Both the position numbers and the translations under genes were made by a program. Shown here one piece after another: positions 25,090 through 32,680 of a DNA stretch of 35,934 nt (positions are counted from its first letter, which is position 1; each line of letters opens with the position of its first letter). The notes under the pieces are model-generated. The model ran no database searches. It had not been told where the DNA came from and saw only the letters and a program-made list of their open reading frames with translations. This stretch comes from Tenericutes bacterium ADurb.Bin239 (GTDB lineage: Bacteria; Bacillota_I; Bacilli_A; RFN20; CAG-826), in the NCBI GenBank assembly GCA_002069815.1, contig MWCB01000014.1, forward strand, positions 1 through 35,934, written 5' to 3'.

Positions 25090-25689
25090 TTATCTTTTAG
25101 TGAAAAACCATAGTATTTGCGCTAATTGAGCAGGGATGCCAAGTAAGAATATTAACCAAAGATTAACACTAGTTAAAAACAAAATATGTAAGTATATAGC
25201 GGCAAGGACTGACCACCAGAAAACACTAAAGATAGCAAGGTGATATACTTTGTTGCCCCACATTTTGTTATAGAAATAAAGGACTAAACAGGAAATAGGC
25301 ACGCCAGTAACGAATATTAACCATCCGTTTTCTCCGTAGTCTCCTAAACTATTTTTAAACATAAGGGTGTAAATAAAACCAACTAAGGCAAAAGTCCACA
25401 CGATTGAAACACTAAAAAGAATAACAAATATTCGCTGAACTCTTTTTCCTTTTTGCTTTGGAGTACTCTTTATAGGAAAATTTTCGTCAAGAAGATCAGC
25501 GACAGTGATACCAAAATATTCGGCAATAGCGGCTAGTGTTTCAACATTTGGTGTTGCTTCACCCCGTTCCCAACGACTCACCGCATTGTCGCTATAATTT
25601 ATTTTACTAGCCAAATCTTGCTGTGTTAGGTCGTGTGTTCGCCGTAAGAATATAAGATTGTTAGCGATTACTTTACTAATATTGTCCAT
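25090..25689 (-). CDS. XRE-family HTH protein with four membrane helices
   Basis: 199 residues from the ATG at 25689 (MDNISKVIANNL), which has AAAGGAG at 8 bases; a longer frame to 25779 lacks a ribosome site. Residues 3-60 are a Cro/C1-type HTH (LTQQDLASKINYSDNAVSRW, then GEATPNVETL). After a basic linker come four hydrophobic helices (about 80-195). Such HTH-membrane fusions are common in Bacillota and are thought to be membrane-tethered regulators. The signal and target genes are unknown. It is divergent from the glycolipid cassette and might control it. Confidence 0.88.
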   Translation of the reverse strand: MDNISKVIANNLIFLRRTHDLTQQDLASKINYSDNAVSRWERGEATPNVETLAAIAEYFGITVADLLDENFPIKSTPKQKGKRVQRIFVILFSVSIVWTFALVGFIYTLMFKNSLGDYGENGWLIFVTGVPISCLVLYFYNKMWGNKVYHLAIFSVFWWSVLAAIYLHILFLTSVNLWLIFLLGIPAQLAQILWFFTKR

Positions 25690-25804
25690 AAACTTCGCTC
25701 CTTTACATTCGAAAAAATTGTAGCAATTATGGGTGTTTTTGTCAAATTCCCAGATTTTGAGAATTAGATTCTTAAACATTGATAATCATTTTTCACTAAT
25801 TCCC

Positions 25805-25833
25805 TTGGTAAAAAAGATTACTCCTTTTAATAT
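25805..25833 (+). promoter_or_regulatory. Promoter of the glycolipid cassette
   Basis: TTGGTA, 17-base spacer, TAATAT, 17 bases before the ATG at 25851. Confidence 0.55.
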
Positions 25834-25850
25834 GAGCGTGGGTGTGAGTT

Positions 25851-26627
25851 ATGAAACAAAAGCGAATTCTTTATTACACTGACCCCCTGAATGAAGATTT
25901 CGGGCCGAAACCGCGTAATCTTAAAGTGATTACTGGTAATTATCGCTATAATCGCGATAACTTTTGGGTGCGTATCTTTGATTTCTTCACCTATCGTTTC
26001 ATCTTAACCCCAATTGCGTTTATCTACACGAAGTTAATAGCGAAAATTAAGTTAGTAAATAAAAAGTTACTTAAAGATTTACGCAAAGAAGGAGTGATTG
26101 TGTACGCGAATCATACTCACCCCCAAGCCGATGCTTTTGGTCCAAATATTTATTTCTTTCCTCAAAAAGTTAGTATGGTCACTAATAGCGCAAATGTTTC
26201 GCTCCCTATCTTAGGAAATCTTACCAAAGCGTGGGGCGCCTTGCCGCTTCCTGAAGATTACACGGCGAGTAAGAATTTCCTAAAAGAGTTGGCGTTAAGA
26301 CTAAAGCGTAAAGGAGTGGTAGTTATTTATCCTGAGGCGCATCTTTGGCCTTATTACACGAAGATTCGCCCCTTTACTTATAACAACTTTGCCTATAGCG
26401 TGAAGTTTAATGTTAAAAGTTATGTGTTAACTACCACTTATCAAACAAAACGAAACGGAAAACTTAAAAGAGTTGTCTATCTTGATGGCCCTTTTAGTCT
26501 TTCACCACTGCTCACTAATAAAGAAGCCGCTGTCGCGCTTCGTGATGAAGTTTTTAAAGTGATGAATGAAAGAAGTAAATTATCAACTTATGAAAAGTAT
26601 GAATACGTTCAAAGGAGTAAAGCATGA
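25851..26627 (+). CDS. PlsC-like acyltransferase, first gene of glycolipid cassette
   Basis: 258 residues. The acyltransferase motif reads NHTHPQAD (Asn87-Asp94), i.e. His-x5-Asp instead of the usual His-x4-Asp; this longer spacing is seen in a subgroup with NHTQPxxDAF. A second conserved block is VVIYPEAHLWPYYTKIRPF (about 157-175). Hydrophobic residues near 47-62 may touch the membrane. It should transfer an acyl chain from acyl-ACP or acyl-phosphate to a glycerol- or sugar-type acceptor at the inner face of the membrane. It overlaps the next gene by 4 bases (ATGA). The acceptor is unknown. Confidence 0.87.
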   Translation: MKQKRILYYTDPLNEDFGPKPRNLKVITGNYRYNRDNFWVRIFDFFTYRFILTPIAFIYTKLIAKIKLVNKKLLKDLRKEGVIVYANHTHPQADAFGPNIYFFPQKVSMVTNSANVSLPILGNLTKAWGALPLPEDYTASKNFLKELALRLKRKGVVVIYPEAHLWPYYTKIRPFTYNNFAYSVKFNVKSYVLTTTYQTKRNGKLKRVVYLDGPFSLSPLLTNKEAAVALRDEVFKVMNERSKLSTYEKYEYVQRSKA

Positions 26628-27436
26628 ATATAGTATTTGCCGGAAACTATAAAGTATTTAAAGGGATGCTCTTAGGGGCTTTAAGTATTATTAAGCACTA
26701 TAAGGACAAAGTGCATTTTTACATATTAACAATGGATCTTCAAGAAGTAGATTCTGATTATATTACGGTAAGTGAGGAAAATATTAAATTACTTGAAAGT
26801 GTTGTAAAAGAAGTAAACAATGATTCAAGAGTAACAAAGATTGATGTAACTAGTCTCTATGTTAAAACACTACTTGAAAGTCCAAATAGTAAAACGCGTT
26901 ATACCGCTTATACTTTATTACGTTTACTATTAGATAAAATTCCGCGTATACCAAATAAAGTTTTATACTTAGACACTGATGTGCTAGCGTTTAACAATAT
27001 TAGCGAACTTTATAACATCGATATAAGTAATTATGAACTCGCGGGAGTAAAAGACCGCTACGGGCGTTTCTTTATGGGACCCTGTTACTTAAACGCAGGA
27101 GTCTTACTTTTTAATATGAAGAAGATTAAAGAGACGGGGTTATTTAAAAAATGCCGTGATTATCTAAATAAAAAGAAAGTATTCTTAAGTGATCAAACGG
27201 CAATTAATAAGTATGTGAAGCAAAAGAAAATACTTAAACGCCGCTTTAATGAACAAAAGAAAGTAAAAAAAGATACAGTCGTGCGTCACTTTAGTATGCA
27301 ATTTCGTCTCTTTCCTAAATTTCATTTTGTCAACATTAAACCGTGGCATAAACAAAGATTACATAACGAATATAAGTGTCACCATTTTGATGACATTTTA
27401 GAAAAATACGAAACAATAACAAAGGAACAATTATAA
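26624..27436 (+). CDS. GT8-family glycosyltransferase A
   Basis: 270 residues. The GT8 fold (GT-A) is shown by the N-terminal NIVFAGNYKVFKGML, the metal-binding DTD at 117-119 in KVLYLDTDVLAF, and the LNAGVLLFNMKKIKE acceptor-side segment. The Lys/Arg-rich C-terminus suggests contact with acidic lipids. It uses a nucleotide-sugar (UDP-glucose or -galactose in known members). It starts inside the stop of the acyltransferase gene and is followed by another GT8 gene after 2 bases, so it likely adds a sugar to the same lipid. Confidence 0.9.
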   Translation: MNIVFAGNYKVFKGMLLGALSIIKHYKDKVHFYILTMDLQEVDSDYITVSEENIKLLESVVKEVNNDSRVTKIDVTSLYVKTLLESPNSKTRYTAYTLLRLLLDKIPRIPNKVLYLDTDVLAFNNISELYNIDISNYELAGVKDRYGRFFMGPCYLNAGVLLFNMKKIKETGLFKKCRDYLNKKKVFLSDQTAINKYVKQKKILKRRFNEQKKVKKDTVVRHFSMQFRLFPKFHFVNIKPWHKQRLHNEYKCHHFDDILEKYETITKEQL

Positions 27437-27438
27437 TT

Positions 27439-28383
27439 ATGAAAAAAGAAATACCAATATTTTTTGCTTGTGATGATAACTATATTCCGCTGTTAGGAAC
27501 GGCCTTGCATACGCTTATTAAGCACGCAAGTAAGGATTATAATTATACAGTGATCGTATTAAACGCTGGACTGAAGCAAATAAATAAGCGTCGTGTAAAA
27601 ACTTTAGAGAAGAAAAATAAAAACTTGAAAGTTAAGTTTGTAAACATTAGTGACTTAATTAATAAACATTACAGTGAACTAGCGCTTCGGCTTCGTGATT
27701 ATTATAGCGTTGCTATTTATTACCGGATGTTTATTCCCACTCTTTTTAAAGAGTATGATAAGGCGATCTATTTAGACGCTGATTTAATTTTATTAGATGA
27801 TATTAGTGAACTCTATAATACAGATATTGAGGGAAAACTAGTAGCGGCGATTAATGATAAGCTTGTAAGTACTGTTCCCGTTTTTGCAAATTACGCGAAT
27901 AATGCCGTGGGAATTGATGCGAATGAGTACTTTAATTCAGGAGTGTTAGTAATGAACTTAAAGAAGTTTAGAGAAGATGATATTGAGACAAAATTTCTTA
28001 ATCTTCTAGAAAAATATAATTTTGATACGATTTGTCCCGATCAAGATTATTTAAATGTTTTATGTAAGGATGATAAAGTTTTACTGCCGACAGGATGGAA
28101 TAAAATGCCGCTTTATGATCCGGAGTTTGATTACACAACATTAAAACTTGTGCACTATAATTCATTTGAAAAACCTTGGCATCATGATCATGTATTGTAC
28201 GCAGATAAGTTTTGGGAAGCGGCCGAAGGTAGTCCTTTCTTTGAAGACTTAAAAAAGATTAGAGAAAATGTGGGTGAAGCTCATTTACAAAAAGAAGAAA
28301 AAGGAGTAAAGGCCTTAGTGGAAAAAGCTACTTACTTAGCGACAAGCGAAGAAGTAACTTTTAAAAAGGTCTTAGCGTTATAG
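27439..28383 (+). CDS. GT8-family glycosyltransferase B
   Basis: 314 residues. IPIFFACDDNYIPLLGTAL at the N-terminus, the DAD metal site (113-115, AIYLDADLILLDD), FNSGVLVMNLKKFRE and a late HYNSFEKPWHH motif mark a canonical GT8 enzyme like LPS or teichoic-type galactosyl/glucosyltransferases. A helical tail of about 50 residues follows. It is distinct from GT8 A, so the product probably carries two sugars. An AAAGGA site lies in the end of the previous gene. Confidence 0.92.
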   Translation: MKKEIPIFFACDDNYIPLLGTALHTLIKHASKDYNYTVIVLNAGLKQINKRRVKTLEKKNKNLKVKFVNISDLINKHYSELALRLRDYYSVAIYYRMFIPTLFKEYDKAIYLDADLILLDDISELYNTDIEGKLVAAINDKLVSTVPVFANYANNAVGIDANEYFNSGVLVMNLKKFREDDIETKFLNLLEKYNFDTICPDQDYLNVLCKDDKVLLPTGWNKMPLYDPEFDYTTLKLVHYNSFEKPWHHDHVLYADKFWEAAEGSPFFEDLKKIRENVGEAHLQKEEKGVKALVEKATYLATSEEVTFKKVLAL

Positions 28384-28387
28384 TTTT

Positions 28388-29176
28388 ATGAAAGATATTT
28401 TCGCGGCCTTACGTCCCAAAGTAAATGAAAACATAAAAAAAGCCATTGCCGCTGGTGATTTAAACGCGAAAGTAATGCCTGGAGACCACGTTGTTACTAA
28501 AGCAGAACGAGCAAAATATGTTGTTACTTATGACTTAGAAAAGAAAACCTTACGCAGTAAAGTTAAACGGATATTCGGAAATATTGCCGCTAATAAAAAA
28601 ACAAGAGATATCGCTAAATATATTGAAACTAATGGTTTAGAAAACGCCTTGCCTTTAAAAGGTAAAGCGTTTATTTTAACAAGCAATCACTATTCTCCCT
28701 ACGACAACTTAATTGCGAGACACTTAACAAATAAACTCGGTTATAAAAATAAGTTAAGCATTATTATTAATGAAAGCAATATCTTTATGCCAGGGAAATT
28801 AGGTAAAATACTTCGCAGTGTTGATGTTTTACCTTACGCTCAAGATTTTGAATATTTAGGCAAAAGATTTAATCCCGCTATTGGAAATGCTCTAAAGAAA
28901 AAAAGAGTAGTCTTAATCTATCCAGAACAAGAAATGTGGTTAGATTACCCGCGTACTAGACCACTTAAACCAGGCGCGTATCATTACGCTGCTAAGTTTA
29001 ATGTTCCGATCCTTCCTATTTTTGTAACATGGAAAAAAGATGAAGAAGGCGTTACTAAGTACATTATTAATATTGGTAAGCCGATATATAGTGACACTAA
29101 GCTTAGTCTTGCAGTTAATAAGAAGAATATGCTTACCGCTGATGACTCCTTTAAAAAGAGTATTAGTCCAAAGTAA
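28388..29176 (+). CDS. PlsC-like acyltransferase, last gene of glycolipid cassette
   Basis: 262 residues. The first about 90 residues are polar. The canonical NHxxxxD motif is NHYSPYD (100-106), followed by VLIYPEQEMWLDYPRTRPL and FNVPILPIFVTW. It differs from the first acyltransferase in motif spacing, so the two likely act on different positions or intermediates. The gene starts 4 bases after GT8 B and lacks a clear ribosome site, suggesting translational coupling. The hairpin at 29221-29243 can end the transcript. Confidence 0.88.
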   Translation: MKDIFAALRPKVNENIKKAIAAGDLNAKVMPGDHVVTKAERAKYVVTYDLEKKTLRSKVKRIFGNIAANKKTRDIAKYIETNGLENALPLKGKAFILTSNHYSPYDNLIARHLTNKLGYKNKLSIIINESNIFMPGKLGKILRSVDVLPYAQDFEYLGKRFNPAIGNALKKKRVVLIYPEQEMWLDYPRTRPLKPGAYHYAAKFNVPILPIFVTWKKDEEGVTKYIINIGKPIYSDTKLSLAVNKKNMLTADDSFKKSISPK

Positions 29177-29220
29177 ATTACTATAACTAATAACAAACAA
29201 TTTAAAATCCTAAATAAAGA

Positions 29221-29243
29221 CTTACCAAATTGGTAAGTTTTTT
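29221..29243 (+). promoter_or_regulatory. Operator O1 of the toxin-antitoxin operon, overlapping a terminator
   Basis: CTTACCAAATTGGTAAG (29221-29237) is a perfect odd palindrome followed by TTTTTT. As RNA it folds into a 6-bp stem with a 5-base loop and U-tract and can terminate the glycolipid cassette. As DNA it matches O2 at 14 of 17 positions and sits just before the -35 box. Confidence 0.7.
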
Positions 29244-29244
29244 A

Positions 29245-29272
29245 TTGACAAGTAATTGCGATAGTATATAAT
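29245..29272 (+). promoter_or_regulatory. Promoter of the HigB/HigA-type operon
   Basis: TTGACA (29245-29250), 16-base spacer, TATAAT (29267-29272): full consensus boxes, lying between operators O1 and O2. Confidence 0.85.
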
Positions 29273-29281
29273 ATTGATAGA

Positions 29282-29298
29282 GTTACCATTTTGGTAAG
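29282..29298. promoter_or_regulatory. Operator O2 of the toxin-antitoxin operon
   Basis: GTTACCATTTTGGTAAG, i.e. TTACCA, TTT, TGGTAA, at the expected transcription start. Its centre is 61 bp from that of O1. Most likely bound by the HTH antitoxin. Confidence 0.7.
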
Positions 29299-29311
29299 AA
29301 AGGAGTCATAT

Positions 29312-29665
29312 GTGGAAATTATCTATGATGATAACGAGGTAGAAAAAGTATTCAATGACTTCGAAATGATGAAAAGGAAAAAAGGGGCTGAAATAACGCG
29401 AAAAATTAAAAATAGGTACGACATCTTAGTAGCAGCAATAAACTTTATGGAATACCTAAACATTACCCCAGGCAAACCACATGCTCTCCAACAAAATAGA
29501 AAAGGACAGTATGCAGTTAGTGTCGATAAGAATAAGAGATTAATTATAGAACCTATAACAGATAATAACGACCTAAGTCCAAAAGCCTTAGAAAAATGTG
29601 AGAAAGTAATTATAAAAGGAGTGATAGATTATCATGGCGGAAAAGAAACAACATACATCCCGTGA
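29312..29665 (+). CDS. HigB/RelE-like toxin, GTG start
   Basis: 117 residues from GTG 29312, which has AAAGGAG 6 bases upstream. An in-frame TTG at 29291 lies in operator O2, and the ATG at 29310 is out of frame and closes after 10 codons. The pattern RYDILVAAINFMEYL, NITPGKPHALQ and RKGQYAVSVDKNKRLIIEP resembles HigB/killer-type RelE-fold toxins (basic helix, then R-K-G-Q-Y strand and Arg on the next strand), which cut mRNA on the ribosome. The order toxin then antitoxin, with a 32-base overlap, is typical of higBA. The assignment rests on pattern and context. Confidence 0.78.
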   Translation: MEIIYDDNEVEKVFNDFEMMKRKKGAEITRKIKNRYDILVAAINFMEYLNITPGKPHALQQNRKGQYAVSVDKNKRLIIEPITDNNDLSPKALEKCEKVIIKGVIDYHGGKETTYIP

Positions 29666-30548
29666 CTTGTTAATTCATCCTGGTGAAACTTTAGCAGAAA
29701 TCATTGAAGAACGAGGATATTCTCAAAAAGAATTAGCAATTAGAACTGGTGTTTCAGAAAAACATATTTCTAGTGTCATAAACGGTAAAAGTAATATCAC
29801 CAATGAATTTGCGCAAAAACTTGCAATTGCACTAAATAGTAGTAGTACATTTTGGATTAATCTACAAGCTAATTATGATAATGAACTATTCTACATTGAA
29901 CAAAATGCGAATATCACAATTGAAGAGCGAAAAATTGCTAATAAAATTAAAAAACCAGTTGAAAATATTCTAGGCTACAAGATTAGTGATAAACAACATA
30001 ATGAAGATATACATGAGTTACGGCGAGTATTAGGATTAAATAATCTTACTATTCTTAAAAATATTTCTTTTAATGAAAAAGATCGTAATCTTTTAGTAAA
30101 TCAAACGCTAAGCGATATAGAAATATACATATATCAATATTTATTAGAACAAAAAGCCCGTGGTCAAAATGTTGATGAGTTTGATGCGGAAAGATTAAAA
30201 AAGAGAGTAACAAATATTAAAAAAATAATGTTTGAAAAAAATGATAATGTTATTCATCTTCTTCAAGAAGAATTAAATGAGAGTGGCATCTATTTTTTAG
30301 TTTGTGAAGAAAATAAAATCCCAATTGAAAGCATAACCTTTAAAACAAAAACCAAAAGACCGCTGATTGCATTAACATACGAAGAAAATGAAAAGGATAA
30401 ATTTTGGTTTGATTTATTTTATGAAATAGGCAAAATCCTTCTTAGAGATTTTAAGCAAGTGAAAATAAATAATGAAATGAATAAAAAACTAGATAAAGCG
30501 GCAAACGAATTTGCTAATGAAGCAATTATGGATTCTAAAAGATATTGA
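29634..30548 (+). CDS. higA: HigA-like antitoxin fused to a degenerate ImmA/IrrE domain
   Basis: 304 residues, much longer than plain HigA (about 100). Residues 10-80 are the HigA HTH (IHPGETLAEIIEERGYSQKE, then LAIRTGVSEKHISSVINGK and STFWINLQANYD). A helical middle follows, and the C-terminus looks like an ImmA/IrrE metallopeptidase: KDKFWFDLFYEIGKILL is the HExxH helix, but both His are lost (Tyr263, Lys267), while AANEFANEAI keeps the later family motif. The chain stops just after it. It should neutralise the upstream toxin and repress the operon at O1/O2. Loss of zinc ligands argues against protease activity. Stop is TGA. Confidence 0.88.
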   Translation: MAEKKQHTSRDLLIHPGETLAEIIEERGYSQKELAIRTGVSEKHISSVINGKSNITNEFAQKLAIALNSSSTFWINLQANYDNELFYIEQNANITIEERKIANKIKKPVENILGYKISDKQHNEDIHELRRVLGLNNLTILKNISFNEKDRNLLVNQTLSDIEIYIYQYLLEQKARGQNVDEFDAERLKKRVTNIKKIMFEKNDNVIHLLQEELNESGIYFLVCEENKIPIESITFKTKTKRPLIALTYEENEKDKFWFDLFYEIGKILLRDFKQVKINNEMNKKLDKAANEFANEAIMDSKRY

Positions 30549-30611
30549 ATCAATAAACTATATGATTAGCGTTATTGAATTTTCACATTCCCATATTTAA
30601 TAAATAGCGTG

Positions 30612-30617
30612 TAAAAT
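30612..30617 (+). promoter_or_regulatory. -10 box close to the start codon, possible leaderless mRNA
   Basis: TAAAAT preceded by TG. It ends 8 bases before the ATG at 30626, and no ribosome site is visible, so transcription may start at or next to the start codon. Confidence 0.4.
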
Positions 30618-30625
30618 TAAAGTAT

Positions 30626-31348
30626 ATGGAAACCTTCACTAATTTAATATTGCATATACTTTTTACAGGTTGTTATTTTATTTGTGTCGCGATTATTGTT
30701 TTATTTATTAAGTATATTATTAAATTAAAAGGGGAGTGGTATCGAAAGATACTACACCTTTTCTTTATGGGCTCAATCTTCCCTTTTACTTATATTTTTC
30801 ATTATTGGTGGACAGCAGTGATTGCCCTAGTTGCATTTCTTGTGGTAGCGCTCATCGGCTTAAGTGTACTAGAAAAGTATCCCTTTTATAGTGAACTTCT
30901 AGCCGAACGAAAACCAGGCGAAATAAAAAGAAGTATAAGTATCGCTTTTATTGTTTTCATAACTATTATTAGTGTAGTGTGGGGCATATTTGGTGAAGAA
31001 TATAAATATATTATTATTGCTTCTATCTTAGCGTGGGGCATTGGGGATGCGCTTGCCGCACTAGTGGGGAAAAGAGAAAACACTAAAATTATTACTAATA
31101 AATTAGTAAAGAGTACTAAAACAATTGAAGGAAGTGTCGCAATGTTTGTTTCTTCCACTATTGTTATATTTTTAGTTATTTATTTTATGGGTAATAACCC
31201 AATATGGTATAGCATAATAATCTCCCTTGTAGCGGGAATAGTCGCCACACTAACGGAGATGTGGACAAAAGAGGGATGGGATACTTTAAGTGTTCCTATT
31301 GCAGTTATGATTATATTAGTTATGTGGGTTTCAACATTTATAACTTAA
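30626..31348 (+). CDS. Polyprenol/phytol (dolichol) kinase-like membrane protein
   Basis: 240 residues with about 7 membrane helices. It has the features of the SEC59/phytol kinase group: RKILHLFFMGSIFP near the N-terminus, WGIGDALAALVGKRENTKI (about 136-154) and KSTKTIEGSVAMF (about 163-175), which form the CTP-binding cytoplasmic loops. These enzymes phosphorylate long-chain isoprenoid alcohols using CTP. The gene has no visible Shine-Dalgarno. It lies 24 bases before the ATPase-TOPRIM gene, but a strong separate ribosome site there and different codon use make a common function uncertain. Confidence 0.85.
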   Translation: METFTNLILHILFTGCYFICVAIIVLFIKYIIKLKGEWYRKILHLFFMGSIFPFTYIFHYWWTAVIALVAFLVVALIGLSVLEKYPFYSELLAERKPGEIKRSISIAFIVFITIISVVWGIFGEEYKYIIIASILAWGIGDALAALVGKRENTKIITNKLVKSTKTIEGSVAMFVSSTIVIFLVIYFMGNNPIWYSIIISLVAGIVATLTEMWTKEGWDTLSVPIAVMIILVMWVSTFIT

Positions 31349-31372
31349 ATAAATAAAAAAGGAGGTATTGCA

Positions 31373-32575
31373 ATGAGTTTAGATGTATACATAGGACCAA
31401 ATGGTTTTGGTAAAACAACAAAATTAAATAATGTAAGAGATGATCTAATTGATTCAAAAGGCGTTCCCAAAAATGAAATTATATTTTTAAATTCAGAAAT
31501 TCTTTTAGTAGATGAAATGAAAGATACAAGAGATGAAAGTAAAACGATGGAATTTATAATTAACGAAGTGTTAAGTACTCCTGCACTTGAGATTGCCCGG
31601 CAACAATATGAAGAAGCAGTGGATAACGAAATTAATGCAAATGTAGATCGTATTAATAAAATTATTGATGACATATTATCAATAAATAATCAAGACAGGA
31701 ACATCAAAAAAGGTAAAAGCTCCGAATCTCTAAAAAATTTTATAGAAACCACTGAACAAAAAGAATACAAGAAATTAGTGAAAATAAATAGGGAAATAGC
31801 AGAAAAGAAAATGGGCAGTGGGCAAAAAATGCAATTAATACTCGCGTTGATTAAAGAAAGTTCAAAGAGTTATATTTTTCTCGATGAACCAGAAAAATAT
31901 TCACATCCTTCTTTGTTGCACAAAACAGCAAAACTGATTGAAGAAATATCGAAAACGAAAACAGTTTATATGGCTACTCACTCACCTAAGTTACTATCTA
32001 TGATTGATTTAGATATTTCGAGAATTTTTATTTTCAATGATAATTCTTATACTCCAAAAGTCATAGATTTTGTCAAAGTATGTAATAAATATAGTAGTTA
32101 TGCTAAAAAGGCGGGATTGAAGAAAAAAGAATTAACATATTTTAATGAAACAACATTACGAGACAATATTAAAAAATTTCATTATAGAGATTTTATTGAA
32201 GCATTATTTTCGAAAAGAGTGTATTTAGTAGAAGGTATAAATGACATTTTATTTATAAACAAAATGTTAAGAGACAACAATTTATACTATGAGGACTACA
32301 AAATCCTTCCATCATATGGAAAACATCGTATGATGTTATTTGCTGAATTATTTGAAAGTTTGGATATAGAAGTACATCTTTATTTTGATGAGGATGATGT
32401 TTCTCATATGATTCACAGTTACACGAATACTGAATTGTGTAAATTTCGACATTATTATATATTTAAGGAAAATCTTGAGGATGATTTAAAATTTATTGGC
32501 GATAAAAGTAATCAAATTGATTTTTCTAATCATTTAGAATCTATAATAATAGATTCTAAATACATTTGCTCTTAA
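31373..32575 (+). CDS. OLD/PARIS-like ATPase-TOPRIM protein, probable defence nuclease
   Basis: 400 residues. The N-terminal ABC-type ATPase has Walker A GPNGFGKT (8-15), signature GSGQKMQ (148-154), Walker B YIFLDEPE (167-174, Asp171/Glu172) and the switch His203 (ATHSPKLLSM). A linker leads to a TOPRIM-like domain: VYLVEGINDILF with Glu287, a SYGKHRMM turn and YFDEDD with Asp339/Asp341. This is the layout of OLD nucleases and of fused AriA-AriB (PARIS). It is shorter than most OLD proteins. AAGGAGG lies 7 bases before the ATG. Its partner gene follows after 105 bases. Most likely an ATP-controlled nuclease in phage defence. Confidence 0.87.
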   Translation: MSLDVYIGPNGFGKTTKLNNVRDDLIDSKGVPKNEIIFLNSEILLVDEMKDTRDESKTMEFIINEVLSTPALEIARQQYEEAVDNEINANVDRINKIIDDILSINNQDRNIKKGKSSESLKNFIETTEQKEYKKLVKINREIAEKKMGSGQKMQLILALIKESSKSYIFLDEPEKYSHPSLLHKTAKLIEEISKTKTVYMATHSPKLLSMIDLDISRIFIFNDNSYTPKVIDFVKVCNKYSSYAKKAGLKKKELTYFNETTLRDNIKKFHYRDFIEALFSKRVYLVEGINDILFINKMLRDNNLYYEDYKILPSYGKHRMMLFAELFESLDIEVHLYFDEDDVSHMIHSYTNTELCKFRHYYIFKENLEDDLKFIGDKSNQIDFSNHLESIIIDSKYICS

Positions 32576-32680
32576 AATTTGGTAGTTAGACTTATTTTCT
32601 AAATAATTAATAACAAAAGGTGAGCAAATTAAATTAGCAAATGATAGAATGGGGAAAAGTAAAAATAATTAGTTAAGAAG

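Noticed and set aside
32576-32680. A small gene between the ATPase-TOPRIM and putative deaminase genes.
   Set aside because: The only frame (ATG 32641, 11 codons) has no ribosome site and ends at once; the gap holds nothing else recognisable.
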